The notes: generated by a model from the letters alone, not told the origin. DNA of 64,000 bases from Paraburkholderia sp. Tr-20389 (GCF_017104565.1 NZ_JAAGPD010000013.1:62001-126000); one strand, 5' to 3'. Shown: positions 16,917-25,149, counted from the first letter of the stretch. Translations and numbers: made by a program.

Positions 16917-17120
16917 ATGAACATTACCGACGCGCGCATCCGACAGATCGAAAATGAGCAAGCGGCCCTGCCCGGCGCGACGCGAAATAACCTGACGATT
17001 CGCACTGTTCGCGCCGTTCTCGCAGAAATGGGCGTTAGCGTCAGCACAGTTGCCGATGGCTCAATCGACGAGCAGTGTGCGAAATTGAACGAGGCAGTAG
17101 CAGCGAGTGAATCGCTGTGA
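16917..17120 (+). CDS. Small hypothetical protein
   Basis: 67 residues from the ATG giving MNITDARIRQIENE; a GTG 39 bases upstream is an alternative. The sequence is helical, with a pattern (IRQIENEQAALPG...LTIRTVRAVLAEMG) compatible with a small helix-turn-helix or tetrahelical bundle. No family recognised. It lies between the 157-residue protein gene and the zinc-ribbon genes, all rightward. Confidence 0.55.
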   Translation: MNITDARIRQIENEQAALPGATRNNLTIRTVRAVLAEMGVSVSTVADGSIDEQCAKLNEAVAASESL

Positions 17121-17165
17121 CGGAACAAGACCGCATCGCGCTGCAATCTTGAATGGCAACACCTG

Positions 17166-17495
17166 ATGGGCGACAACACGAGTTCCGTTATCCCTTTTCC
17201 GCGTGCACGCGTCACTACCGACGATCGCAAGCATCGTCCAGGCGAATGCTCGCACCACCACATCAAACTGGATACGCGCGGAGGCATTGTGACCTGCCGC
17301 GACTGCGGCGCGTCGCTCACGCCGTTCTGGGCGCTCAGGATGCTCGCTGACCAGTACGCTCTCGCAGTGGCCGAGATCGATCGGTTGGAGGACCGCGTTT
17401 CGAGAGCAGACGCACGCATTCTCGATCTGTCTCGCGATCTCGACCAGCACGTAGAAACCGAAAGAGGCCGAAAAACTGCACCAGACGCGCCTTGA
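17166..17495 (+). CDS. Small zinc-ribbon protein with coiled-coil tail
   Basis: 109 residues. Residues 28-49 contain CSHHHIKLDTRGGIVTCRDC, a C-x-H...C-x2-C zinc-ribbon type site. The second half is a heptad-rich coiled coil (EIDRLEDRVSRADARILDL). Such ribbon-plus-coil proteins are frequent on phages and plasmids. No enzymatic motif is seen. Probably an adaptor or nucleic-acid-binding protein. Confidence 0.65.
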   Translation: MGDNTSSVIPFPRARVTTDDRKHRPGECSHHHIKLDTRGGIVTCRDCGASLTPFWALRMLADQYALAVAEIDRLEDRVSRADARILDLSRDLDQHVETERGRKTAPDAP

Positions 17496-17553
17496 CGCGC
17501 CCGGCTACCGTGATCGAATAGGACTCTACTGTCTATCACTGGAGCATTTCCTC

Positions 17554-17946
17554 ATGAAGCGCACTTTCGACTGCGGCCACACCGGCAAGGGCAAGTATTG
17601 CCACGCCTGTGCCATGCTCACGAAAACCAAAGAAAATGCACGTGCCGCGCGCGAAAGCAAACGATCCGAAAAGACCCGCGCTGCCAGCATGGACCCAATC
17701 GACCTTTCCTGCGTCGATCATCTGGTTGCCGTGCAGAGAGAGGCACGCGGCCTGCTCCTACAGGTGCGAGACGGTACGCATCCCTTCGCGCTCAAAGGGA
17801 AGCCGATCAAGTCCTCGAAAGGGCAGCTGGTATCGGTTCCTGTCGGGCGGTCGTATCGTCTGATGTTTGATGCGGACACGCTTGCTCCGCTCGAATTACT
17901 CAGTCACGAGAGCTATAACAAGGTCGTAGAAACCCGCCCCGTTTGA
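17554..17946 (+). CDS. Small zinc-finger protein
   Basis: 130 residues. The N-terminal CGHTGKGKYCHAC (7-19) is a compact zinc-binding site. A Lys/Arg-rich linker follows. The C-terminal domain (about 52-128, LVAVQREARGLLLQVRDGTH...YRLMFDADTLAPLELLSHE) has the beta pattern of small RelE-like folds, but the catalytic set cannot be recognised. A short gap before the gene includes a TTGACG promoter-like word near 17493. Confidence 0.6.
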   Translation: MKRTFDCGHTGKGKYCHACAMLTKTKENARAARESKRSEKTRAASMDPIDLSCVDHLVAVQREARGLLLQVRDGTHPFALKGKPIKSSKGQLVSVPVGRSYRLMFDADTLAPLELLSHESYNKVVETRPV

Positions 17947-18052
17947 TTTGAGCGTGTCGATGACCGATTTCTTGCCGTTTTGTGCGATTATCACGAGCAG
18001 ACAAGACGCACCAATTTAAAATAGCGTTACAGCTCTTGACCGAAAAAACGCA

Positions 18053-18727
18053 ATGACTGACGAACTCTTCCCCTGCGCCCATTGCGGCGGCAACTGGGCT
18101 TTCGGATGGTCCCAACGCGTAATCAACCAGCGATCCAGACCGTTGACTGACTGGTCTCAGGTCGGCAGCAACGCCGGCCGTGCGCTGATCATGGACGACT
18201 TCGAGCCGCGCCCCCCTTCGGATCGACCAACCGAGACCGTCTGCTGCATCTGCTGTGAAGACTGTGGGATGCAGACACCTTGGTTTCCCATCGGCGACGA
18301 CAAGCACGCCGCGCTGGAGAAGGCGGGCAAGGTCTGGAATGAGCGCCTGAACCGACCGAAAGCCACAGAAGGCGATTTGCTGGACCTCGTCCGCAAGGAG
18401 ATTTCGCCCGTCGACGTGCCTTACATCCTTGATCTGCTCGCCCGAACCAACGAGCACTGGGAAACGCGCGGTCCGATTTTCGCTGCGCTCGCGCAAAAGG
18501 TCATCGACGGGAAAATCACCGCCCGCGACTTCTGGCCAATAGAACCGGTGCTGATGGACGCCGCACGCTACCGCACACTCCAGCAGCTAGCCCGCTTCGT
18601 CTACATCGATGGTGTGGCATCGGTGCAGTTCCCGCGGATTCCCGCAACCGACGGCGACGAGGAATGCCCGTTTGAGACCCGCGTTTCCCTGGCCGTAGAT
18701 GATCTGCCTGATCGCAATCGTTGGTGA
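18053..18727 (+). CDS. Lar-like zinc-ribbon protein
   Basis: 224 residues. The N-terminal part has CAHCGGN (8-14), then VCCICCEDCGMQTPW and AGKVWNERLNRP. This is the CxxC...CxxC...WN-R layout of Lar/restriction-alleviation-type ribbons. The C-terminal 120 residues are helical and not recognised. Lar-type proteins modulate type I restriction; whether this one does is unknown. Confidence 0.6.
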   Translation: MTDELFPCAHCGGNWAFGWSQRVINQRSRPLTDWSQVGSNAGRALIMDDFEPRPPSDRPTETVCCICCEDCGMQTPWFPIGDDKHAALEKAGKVWNERLNRPKATEGDLLDLVRKEISPVDVPYILDLLARTNEHWETRGPIFAALAQKVIDGKITARDFWPIEPVLMDAARYRTLQQLARFVYIDGVASVQFPRIPATDGDEECPFETRVSLAVDDLPDRNRW

Positions 18728-18757
18728 CTTGACTTCACGCAGGCGGCGCCATACTGG
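18728..18757 (+). promoter_or_regulatory. CTTGACTTC promoter-like element
   Basis: CTTGACTTC (18728-18736) with TACTGG about 17 bases after TTGACT, upstream of the small gene at 18809. The same nine-base word recurs before four other rightward units, near 21271, 22931, 27164 and 31475. Confidence 0.5.
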
Positions 18758-18808
18758 ATTTAGGTCTCTCCGGTTGGTGAGGCCAGCCTAAGCCACTGGA
18801 GAAACCGC

Positions 18809-18949
18809 ATGTCACCGATCGACTATATCCGCGCTGCCTTTCGTCACCGCACGGAGCTCATGCCCGAGATCGCGACGGTATTCGCACTCGGCATCATCTT
18901 TACCTATCACGCGTTGACCAGCCCGGCGCTCGACTGGATGTTTCGCTGA
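18809..18949 (+). CDS. 46-residue single-span membrane peptide
   Basis: A short gene from an ATG with GGAG seven bases upstream: MSPIDYIRAAFRHRTELMPE, then a hydrophobic span (about 20-36, IATVFALGIIFTYHAL), then TSPALDWMFR. It stands alone, with a CTTGACTTC promoter-like word upstream and a long perfect inverted repeat directly downstream. Function unknown. Size and topology resemble small regulatory or bacteriocin-like membrane peptides. Confidence 0.6.
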   Translation: MSPIDYIRAAFRHRTELMPEIATVFALGIIFTYHALTSPALDWMFR

Positions 18950-18957
18950 AAATCGCC

Positions 18958-18987
18958 AAAGTGCCCACTACGTGTAATGGGCACTTT
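18958..18987. terminator. Perfect 10-bp inverted repeat
   Basis: AAAGTGCCCA and TGGGCACTTT flank CTACGTGTAA, just after the small membrane gene. It can act as a bidirectional terminator. The loop contains the ACGTGTAAT word also seen near other plasmid promoters, so protein binding is also possible. Confidence 0.65.
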
Positions 18988-19042
18988 GCCAGTGGAGAAT
19001 TTCTAATCCGTTGAATTTTCAACGTTTCTTCTTACCCATCAT

Positions 19043-19080
19043 TGTAGCCATTCCTGCGCGTCGCGACTTTTGTGGCTACA
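19043..19080. repeat. 38-bp inverted-arm element, copy 1
   Basis: TGTAGCCA (19043-19050) and TGGCTACA (19073-19080) flank a 22-base centre containing TTCCTGCGCG. The reverse complement matches 48482-48520 at most positions. It lies just past the 3' end of the tyrosine recombinase gene, so it could be a recombination site or a large operator. Confidence 0.7.
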
Positions 19081-19126
19081 GTTTGACCTGCCCCAGTGAC
19101 TCTGAGCGACGTATTCGTCCCGTGCG

Positions 19127-20257
19127 TCACACTCTCTCCAAGAGCCGATACAGCGCCTGTCGCGAGATACCCAGCGCCGCGGCTGCCTGACTCTTTATCC
19201 CCTTGGCTTCGTCAACAGCTTGCTCGGCCAGCTCCCTCGTCATCTTTCGGGTCTTCGTTGCACCGAGCGCGTTATGCGTTGAGAGATAAGCGTTCGCCTT
19301 TGTCCTGCGACTATGGCCAGCAGCCTCGACCACACGCTGCATTGCTTCCGCGTGCGCCTCGCGATCGACTCGTCCCGCCGATTGCTTGATCGGGGCCGGT
19401 ACACCCGCCAGCCGTTCATACATCTGTTGCAGGAATTGATGGCGCAAACCGTGGCTGGTGACGCCGATCCCGGAATTGGTCACGCCGTGTTTTTCGAGGA
19501 CGTGGTAGTAGCGGTTCTTCCACTGCTGTTTCGTCACGCCGTGCGGGATCATCGATCCGGTATACGGGTTGGCAAGGTGCGCTGCTTCTTCGAGGACGGC
19601 CAGCTTGAATTCAATCGGCACAACGCGATCGCGGCCGCCCTTGGTGCCACGCGTGACACCAAGCATGCCATCGTCGCGTACCGCCTCAGCCGGCCTTAGG
19701 AGAAAACTCTCTTCGACCCGCAAGCCGAATGCTGCCTGAAGCTTGAGCTGGATCGCGACGTATCGATCAGTCGTGGCGATCTCTTCGATCTTTGCAGCGG
19801 CGTCAATGCCGTTCCCGTCCCATGACTTGTCCTCGAGCGCCACATACGACCGCACGAGACCATTCGACTCCCGATCCGTGTAATCGGCAAGTGTGCCGAC
19901 AAGATTCGGCTTTTTCATCCATTCGGCAAGCGCCCGCAGATAGGTGAGCTTGTTCTCAATCGAGCCGCCGCTCAGGCCCGCTTTGATCCACAGATTAACC
20001 AGAGCCTGAACATGCTTCTGCTTGAGCGCATACGGCGATTGAAGCGCATACCCGTTCTGCCGCAGTTCCTCGAACGACCGGCAAATCTGCTGCGTTCGGT
20101 AGGTCTGCGTCTTGATCGACAACGGCTTGGCGCTGATTCTGGTACGGCTATGGACGCGGTCTACATTGGTCAGGAACAGCTCTTCCAGTGAGGCCTTGAA
20201 ATCCGCAGGCAAACGGTAGTCGCGCAGCACTGCGCGTACATTCAATATTGCTGCCAT
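19127..20257 (-). CDS. Tyrosine recombinase with C-terminal Fis-like HTH
   Basis: 376 residues. The SAM-like N-terminal domain spans about 40-125. The catalytic domain has Arg in AFGLRVEES, Lys in GTKGGRD, HGLRH (HxxR), GHSRRTKANAYL with the later His, and a Tyr in AYLSTHN. Unusually, the last 30 residues (AKGIKSQAAAALGISRQALY) form a Fis-type helix-turn-helix, so one protein combines recombination with a second DNA-binding module. It might act in plasmid resolution, integration or inversion, with the 19043-19080 element adjacent. Rightward sequence beyond 20257 holds no clear gene. Confidence 0.85.
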   Translation of the reverse strand: MAAILNVRAVLRDYRLPADFKASLEELFLTNVDRVHSRTRISAKPLSIKTQTYRTQQICRSFEELRQNGYALQSPYALKQKHVQALVNLWIKAGLSGGSIENKLTYLRALAEWMKKPNLVGTLADYTDRESNGLVRSYVALEDKSWDGNGIDAAAKIEEIATTDRYVAIQLKLQAAFGLRVEESFLLRPAEAVRDDGMLGVTRGTKGGRDRVVPIEFKLAVLEEAAHLANPYTGSMIPHGVTKQQWKNRYYHVLEKHGVTNSGIGVTSHGLRHQFLQQMYERLAGVPAPIKQSAGRVDREAHAEAMQRVVEAAGHSRRTKANAYLSTHNALGATKTRKMTRELAEQAVDEAKGIKSQAAAALGISRQALYRLLERV

Positions 20258-21094
20258 CGTCGGTCTCCCTATAATCAGTGCAAACGCGGATGCTTCTAAG
20301 AGGCGATACGCCCGCCCCTTTACTCCGCAATTTTTCGTATCGCAGCGTCCAGAACCCAGGGAGCCTATCCCCCGAGCCAGCGTGGCGCACCGCGCGTTGC
20401 GTAACCCCGCCGGGCCCTGCCTTCCTGTCCTTTAGCGATTCCATTCGATCAGCCCCGCACGTGGAAGAAACGTGCATCGACTGTCCGTCTGCTGCCTGCT
20501 GCCAGACACCGCGCTTGCGCGTGATCCCTGCCACCAGAAGTGCCGCGTTGCGCATCCGCGAACCGGATCTGCCTTTGCAGAGTCCATCGTCGTTGATTGC
20601 ATCCGCCGCTTCCCGCTGGTCGGGCCCGAAGCGTCTTCGCTCCGCGAACCCGGCTATGCCGCAGCTACGGCTACCGTGCCGGCCTCCGACGCGCTTTCGC
20701 GTGCCGTGGGCGCCCGTCTCTCAACCCGCGCCGCTGTGGCCATCCTGCCCCGGTAATTCCTTTTGCGCATTTTTGTCTCCGGCTGCGCCTACCGTTCGTC
20801 TTCCGTACAGGGACATGCTCGCCTTAACTGGCGTGCACATACCCCCACCCCCAAGTCCGTTCATCCGCCGCAGTAGTAGGTCGGGCTTCATGTAACGAGT
20901 CCCAGCTTCGTGTGCTGAAAGGGTGCGTCCATGCTCTTTGAGCGCGGTTCGTTCCAGCGTCCAGACTGTCCGACTGTCCGCTTGAACCTCCGCTCAAATT
21001 GCAAATTCGGGCAAAATCGCCCGCTAACCCAATGGATATCGCGTGTCCGGTGTCCTCAAATTGGGCCGGATTGCTTTTGATTTGATTCAGAAAA
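20258..21094. other. Region without a convincing gene
   Basis: About 0.8 kb with several frames open by base composition but of low complexity (Pro/Arg/Ser-rich) and no start context. Many short inverted repeats occur. It follows, on the minus strand, a leader element at 21095-21191 with no gene behind it, so it may contain a decayed gene or a noncoding RNA. Confidence 0.5.
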
Positions 21095-21191
21095 AGGCCG
21101 CTTCAGATTGCGGCCTGTGACAGAAGGGGATTTCGCCAGGCATAGCGATTCCCTTCAATGATGAAACTCAAGGTCGATGCGCAGTTCGCGC
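21095..21191 (-). promoter_or_regulatory. Orphan structured leader (element copy 4)
   Basis: On the minus strand GCGCGAACTGCGC followed by ATCGACCT (+ strand core 21172-21191), a second stem GAAGGGAA...TTCCCCTTC, then AGGCCGC/GCGGCCT with a TTTTTC tail. It has the same first hairpin and ATCGA core as the other leaders, but no intact minus-strand gene follows. Confidence 0.6.
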
Positions 21192-21270
21192 GGTGGGTAA
21201 CGTAGAGATTAACGGGGTCGTTTGGCACGCGGTGCTGCGAAAGCTGCGTAAATGTTGCGAGCTTTGATTC

Positions 21271-21471
21271 CTTGACTTCATTCCCAAGTCGCTAGAGTTG
21301 GAACGTCACAAAGAGCTTTGGCGCAAGATTGGTCCGAGTACGGGCCAACCGGAACTCCAAGGCAGCTATCTGGCTAAGCGTTGTAAGTGGCTCGGGCCAA
21401 GCTTGGACTCAATTGCGCGTTCGCCTTCGCCCTTGTTCAACTTCGGTCCAAACATGGCCCAAGCTTGGCCC
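21271..21471 (+). promoter_or_regulatory. Promoter-like word and GGGCCAA boxes before PRTRC-D
   Basis: CTTGACTTC at 21271-21279. GGGCCAA at 21342-21348 and 21394-21400, and the inverted form TTGGCCC at 21465-21471, with a further ATGGCCCAAGC at 21454. The same heptamer forms an array at 53916-54037. It probably contains operators or a centromere-like region for the actin-type segregation genes. Confidence 0.5.
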
Positions 21472-21510
21472 AAGCAACGTGACTTGATCTAACAACTCTG
21501 GAGAGAGCAA

Positions 21511-22530
21511 ATGAAAGTATCAGTTTTTGCAGTCGACGTCGGATATGGAAACACCAAAAGCGCATTCCGCATGGGTTCTGACATTGCGACCCAGATGTTC
21601 CCGTCTCTGGCGCCTATTGCTGTAAGCGACGCAGTGTCGGGCTTCGGCCAAGGCGTGCTGCATGCACGCAAGGTCGCGCCCATCGAGGTCGACGGCGCAA
21701 CGTACGAGATCGGGCCCGGTGTTGAACTGTCTTCGGCATATGGCAACGCAGGGCGCACCTTGTCGGAAGACTTCTGCCTCACGCCAAACTATGCGGCACT
21801 TCTCGGTGGCTCACTCTATTTTGCAGGGGTGACGGAAGTCGAGCGCATGGTGCTCGGGCTGCCCGTCCATAGCATCACGAAGTATTCTGCGCATCTGCGC
21901 GACGCGTTCACCGGCACCCTGAACTTCGGCCACGGCCCAGTCAAGGTAGGCTCGGTCAAAGTCGTCCCTCAGCCGCTCGGCTCCCTGGTGTCATTCTCTG
22001 AATACGGCGGCAGCCGGTTCGATCGCGAGAATGCCCATCTCGTTATCGACGTCGGCTATTTCACGACTGACTGGGTCGTTGCGCATGGCTTCACTATGAA
22101 CGATCGCCGCAGTGGCGGCGCACCGGGCGGCGCATCGCATGTCTACAAGAGCATCGCTTCCTTGATTGCGAAGCAGGAAGGTGAACCGGTCGACGATATC
22201 GAACGCATCGACAAGTGCCTGCGCGAGAAGAAACCCATGCTGTTCTATGGCAAGGATATCGACCTCGATCCCTTTCTCGAACAGTCACAGGCAGTCGTCA
22301 ATTCCACGGTCAAGGAAATGCAGAACAGGGTTGGTCGCACGGCCGACCTGCGCTCTATCGTGCTCACCGGCGGAGGTGCTGGGCTGTACGAACCCGCGAT
22401 CCGCGCTGCCTTCCCGCGCGTTCAGCTCGACGTCCTCGATGCGCCCTGCTTCGCGAACGCTAAAGGCTTCCTGATCGTCGGTGAATCGACGCTCGCACGT
22501 GAGCGCAAGACGATGGGAGTCGCCGCATGA
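21511..22530 (+). CDS. PRTRC system protein D, ParM/StbA-like actin
   Basis: 339 residues. An actin-type ATPase core is visible: phosphate-1 loop VFAVDVGYGNTKSAF (5-19), phosphate-2 HLVIDVGYFTTDW (about 176-188), and the adenosine motif IVLTGGGAGLYEP (about 288-300). Plasmid actins polymerise and push sister plasmids apart with a small DNA-binding adaptor. The SALYFAGV-like spacer and the PQPLGSLVSF segment fit the PRTRC-D branch. The gene has an AGGAG-like site (GGAGAG) and overlaps the next gene by four bases, the classic ParM-ParR arrangement. Confidence 0.87.
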   Translation: MKVSVFAVDVGYGNTKSAFRMGSDIATQMFPSLAPIAVSDAVSGFGQGVLHARKVAPIEVDGATYEIGPGVELSSAYGNAGRTLSEDFCLTPNYAALLGGSLYFAGVTEVERMVLGLPVHSITKYSAHLRDAFTGTLNFGHGPVKVGSVKVVPQPLGSLVSFSEYGGSRFDRENAHLVIDVGYFTTDWVVAHGFTMNDRRSGGAPGGASHVYKSIASLIAKQEGEPVDDIERIDKCLREKKPMLFYGKDIDLDPFLEQSQAVVNSTVKEMQNRVGRTADLRSIVLTGGGAGLYEPAIRAAFPRVQLDVLDAPCFANAKGFLIVGESTLARERKTMGVAA

Positions 22531-22916
22531 ATGAGGTCACACTGGTCAAGGTGACGCTCAACGAGGCGACCGACCCTGATCTGTATGCCTACATCATGCG
22601 GTACGACAATCCGCGCGTGCGTGCTGGCGCGCTCAGAGCGCTTGCAAGGGCCGCTCTCAGGCGTGATCGCAGCCATTCGACGGGGGAATCCATACCGGCG
22701 GTCGAAACGCCGCCCGTGGCGATACCGGGGCTGGTATCTCATCCCGGCGGCCGTGACATGCAGACCGCGACCGCGAGCAAGCCGGATCTCCGATCCCATC
22801 CCAATCCGATCGCCACGCGTGAAACGGCAACCACGCCTTCTAGCGATGCGAGCGGCGCAGGAAACGGGAGACGGTTTGACACGGACGCGATTGCAGACCA
22901 GTTCGCGCAATTCTGA
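22527..22916 (+). CDS. Putative ParR/StbB-like adaptor
   Basis: 129 residues whose ATG overlaps the stop of the actin-like gene. The N-terminal 45 residues (VTLNEATDPDLYAYIMRYDN, then VRAGALRALARAALRR) are compatible with a ribbon-helix-helix DNA-binding domain. The rest is a disordered linker ending in a short motif, FDTDAIADQFAQF, suited to contact with the filament. This matches plasmid actin adaptors in size and order, but sequence identity to a named family was not recognised. Confidence 0.65.
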   Translation: MNEVTLVKVTLNEATDPDLYAYIMRYDNPRVRAGALRALARAALRRDRSHSTGESIPAVETPPVAIPGLVSHPGGRDMQTATASKPDLRSHPNPIATRETATTPSSDASGAGNGRRFDTDAIADQFAQF

Positions 22917-22930
22917 TCACGGCCGGCGAT

Positions 22931-22962
22931 CTTGACTTCGCGTAGTATTTGCGAATATAGGT
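22931..22962 (+). promoter_or_regulatory. CTTGACTTC promoter-like element
   Basis: CTTGACTTC (22931-22939), and TATAGG 18 bases after TTGACT, upstream of the two overlapping small membrane genes that start at 23016. Confidence 0.55.
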
Positions 22963-23015
22963 CATCGGCTTATCAGCACATCGCTGCTAGAGCCTCAACC
23001 TAACGGAGTCACACT

Positions 23016-23168
23016 GTGGAACTTTTCAATGCACTCGCGCAGTCCGATTGGACGCGTGCCGCGCGCTTCTGGCTTCTCGCCGCAGTGGCGCTCGCTGCGT
23101 TGGAGTCTGCTTATCATTTCCGCGGTGTGCTCAAGGTATGGTTTCGCAAAGGAGGCGATGATGTTTGA
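23016..23168 (+). CDS. 50-residue membrane peptide
   Basis: A GTG start with GGAG seven bases upstream gives (V/M)ELFNALAQSDWTRAARF, a hydrophobic span (about 18-32, FWLLAAVALAALESAY) and a basic tail KVWFRKGGDDV. The stop lies inside the next gene. The tail nucleotides supply the AAAGGAGG ribosome site of that gene, so the two are coupled. Function unknown. Confidence 0.6.
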   Translation: MELFNALAQSDWTRAARFWLLAAVALAALESAYHFRGVLKVWFRKGGDDV

Positions 23169-23391
23169 AAAGTTTATGAACCTCTCGCCTGCCGGCCGTC
23201 GAGTGGTCATCGCGGTCGCCCTGTTTGCGATCATGTTCGTCGACGTGTTGCTCCCTAAGTGTGATTTCACGGTTGGCCTCTTTTTGTTGAGCGGCCTTGG
23301 TGGCATCTGGGCAATGGGTCTAATGCGCCCCATCCTGCTTTTCCTCTTTTTCGTGGTGAGGGCTGTCCTCCGCTACAAAGCCATCGATTAG
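23161..23391 (+). CDS. 76-residue membrane protein
   Basis: MFEKFMNLSPAGRR then two or three hydrophobic segments (about 15-31, 36-55 and 58-72), ending RYKAID. AAAGGAGG lies just upstream; the ATG immediately before is a weaker alternative because it is only two bases away. It overlaps the preceding small gene by eight bases and ends before a bidirectional terminator. Function unknown. Confidence 0.65.
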   Translation: MFEKFMNLSPAGRRVVIAVALFAIMFVDVLLPKCDFTVGLFLLSGLGGIWAMGLMRPILLFLFFVVRAVLRYKAID

Positions 23392-23423
23392 TGGTGTACC
23401 TGCCCGCCCTTTCCTGCGGACGA

Positions 23424-23452
23424 AAAAAAACCCGGCAAGCCGGGTTTTTTCT
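23424..23452. terminator. Bidirectional intrinsic terminator
   Basis: CCCGGC and GCCGGG flanked by eight A residues on one side and six T residues on the other, between the rightward membrane gene and the leftward gene ending at 23465. Confidence 0.9.
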
Positions 23453-23464
23453 TTATGGGGTTGG

Positions 23465-23686
23465 TTAATGCAATAACGAAACACCTTGCGCGCGCGCCTG
23501 ATGGCGAATGCAGTAGAACCATGCATCATCAAGATCGAGGCCGACCTTCTCAGGCTTGATGTTGCCTTGCTGGTGACGGTCGATCACATCGTAGGCTATC
23601 GCTTCCGACTTACCGACGCGTACTGAGCCGTTTTTGACGCCCGACGTTGCAACGATCTCAAACCGGCCAACAATCATCGTGAACAT
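23465..23686 (-). CDS. Small hypothetical protein
   Basis: 73 residues from the ATG seven bases after GGAG; an ATG four codons upstream overlaps that site and is less likely. MFTMIVGRFEIVATSG begins a beta-rich fold; DAWFYCIRHQARAQGV ends it. No family recognised. It is the last gene of the leftward primase block and has its own structured leader. Confidence 0.65.
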   Translation of the reverse strand: MFTMIVGRFEIVATSGVKNGSVRVGKSEAIAYDVIDRHQQGNIKPEKVGLDLDDAWFYCIRHQARAQGVSLLH

Positions 23687-23790
23687 GCTTTTCTCCATTG
23701 AAAAGGCCCGACGGATTGCGGCCCCGATGGGGACGAATCCCCACCGGGCGGTTTAAGAAACAACACTTCAGCGGGGATGCCCGCTTTCAA
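23687..23790 (-). promoter_or_regulatory. Structured leader before the 73-residue gene
   Basis: On the minus strand AGCGGG-CATC-CCCGCT, then TTGTTTCTTAAACC and a long branched stem (GCCCGGTGGGGA...TCCCCATCGGG...CGGGC) ending in TTTTC and GGAG. The UU-AACC word followed by a G-rich nested stem recurs before the genes starting at 8110, 13537 and 26412. Confidence 0.65.
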
Positions 23791-24873
23791 TCAAACATGC
23801 AGCGCCTGACGCTCCCTGCCCGCTCCCGGAGGAACGACGAGAGCGCGTGGCGCGGTGCAGGACGCCAACCACTCGTCTGCGAAATCGGTCCCTCGTACTT
23901 TGGGCCGATGAATGATCACCGTGTACCCTTCCGCTCGAAGCCGCTTCGCGAGAATCAGCGCCGAATCCATCCCGGGCGATTTGCGCGTCTTGGGATCGAC
24001 CACATCGAAGTCCGCGAAAATATGTACAGCGCGGATACCGAGGCCTTCCGGCACAACGAAATCCGAAAGAAGGTTTCTGTTCAGGCAGTACCAGACTGGC
24101 ACGCCAAACATCATGTGCGCCGCGAGCACTGTCTCCAGGCCCTCACCTACTCCGATTTCACCGTTCACAGCTTCCATCAGCCGGACTGCGCCGCCGTTGA
24201 GCTTGTTCACGGTCACGTCGTTCATCTTGGATGGCAGGACTTCACCATCGTTAGTGATGATCGTCGCCTTCGCGGCCTTCGACCGATCGAGGAAAGTTCG
24301 ATGCAGCGTGCCGAGTCGACCGTCCGGCAATACGAACCGGGCAAGAATCCCGGGCCAGTCGCCGATCACCTTCTTCTCATGCCGATACTCGAGCATTCCA
24401 AGCCGCAACGCTGACGACGGCGCCACGGCCAGACCGGGAACGCGCGAACGCAGGTAGCGCGAAATGAGATCGTCGCGACCATTGGAAATCGCTTTTCCCC
24501 ACATCGAATCAAGCCGCTTTTGTGCCCACGCCGGGTCAGCCTTTCGGCCTGGGGCGGGGGCTCGAGTCCTGACGGCATGGTTTCGTGCGGTAGCCGGAAG
24601 GCCGCCGTCGAACTCGAGCATCAACTCGCGAAACGAGATGCCCGCCGTTTTGCAGATCAACTCGAAGCCGTCGCCAGCCTTGAAGCCGCCGTCATTGCAT
24701 TTCCGGCAAACCCAGTCGCCGCGTTGGTGCTGGTTGTCATAGGTGAAGCGGTCGTTGCCGCCGCAAATCGGACACGGCGAGCCCTTCCCGGTCAGTGAAC
24801 TTGCGGGCACTCCATACTTCTGGAGCAACGCAACCCACTGTTCCGGGGACAGCTTGACGTTCTTAACATTCAT
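23791..24873 (-). CDS. Plasmid DNA primase, zinc finger plus Toprim
   Basis: 360 residues. The N-terminal CHC2-type zinc finger reads CPICGGNDRF...WVCRKCNDGG (about 34-67). The catalytic Toprim part has VGEGLETVLA (the conserved Glu) and VHIFADFDVVD (the DxD acidic pair), followed by GTDFADEWLA. This is the plasmid/phage primase type that makes primers for lagging-strand or transfer replication. The start ATG has GGAG six bases upstream. It follows a KfrB-like gene and is separated from it by a strong hairpin plus a leader element. Confidence 0.88.
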   Translation of the reverse strand: MNVKNVKLSPEQWVALLQKYGVPASSLTGKGSPCPICGGNDRFTYDNQHQRGDWVCRKCNDGGFKAGDGFELICKTAGISFRELMLEFDGGLPATARNHAVRTRAPAPGRKADPAWAQKRLDSMWGKAISNGRDDLISRYLRSRVPGLAVAPSSALRLGMLEYRHEKKVIGDWPGILARFVLPDGRLGTLHRTFLDRSKAAKATIITNDGEVLPSKMNDVTVNKLNGGAVRLMEAVNGEIGVGEGLETVLAAHMMFGVPVWYCLNRNLLSDFVVPEGLGIRAVHIFADFDVVDPKTRKSPGMDSALILAKRLRAEGYTVIIHRPKVRGTDFADEWLASCTAPRALVVPPGAGRERQALHV

Positions 24874-24925
24874 TTGTCACTCCAGTCGTGTGGTGTGGTT
24901 GAGGTCGATGCCTTTGAAAAGGCGG
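24874..24925 (-). promoter_or_regulatory. Leader of the primase gene (element copy 5)
   Basis: On the minus strand GCCTTTTCAAAGGC followed by ATCGACCT (+ strand core 24903-24923), then an unstructured CA-rich stretch, GGAG and the ATG. It is the shortest member of the leader family. Confidence 0.6.
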
Positions 24926-24938
24926 AAAACCGTTGCTC

Positions 24939-24988
24939 AAAAAAGCCGTCCGGGAACGCGATTGCGCACCGGATCGAACGGCTTTTTT
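24939..24988. terminator. Long hairpin with A/T flanks
   Basis: AAAAAAGCCGT...ACGGCTTTTTT encloses an inner CCGG...CCGG stem. It acts as an intrinsic terminator in either direction, here between the KfrB-like gene and the primase leader. Confidence 0.8.
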
Positions 24989-25149
24989 CAGCAAGGATGG
25001 TCTGACGGAAGGATTGGTCGCTGACTGCAGCGCGACGAAGATCTCGCCCTCGTCGCTTTGGCCTCCCACGCGGGGTACGGTCGAAGCAACGAAGGTGAGT
25101 TATTACGGGATCGATGGTGAGAATCTTCGGGATCGGTGCCAGTAGTCGA

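Noticed and set aside
20278-20895. A 205-codon open frame on the plus strand
   Set aside because: Low-complexity Pro/Arg/Ser-rich translation, no ribosome site, and alternative frames open over the same bases; typical of noncoding GC-rich DNA.
21298-21492. A 64-codon open frame before PRTRC-D
   Set aside because: It begins at a TTG, contains the GGGCCAA repeats and resembles no protein; the region looks regulatory.
25085-25140. GGTGAG words resembling iterons
   Set aside because: They lack the TTTTGT half and stand alone; chance matches to a six-base word.
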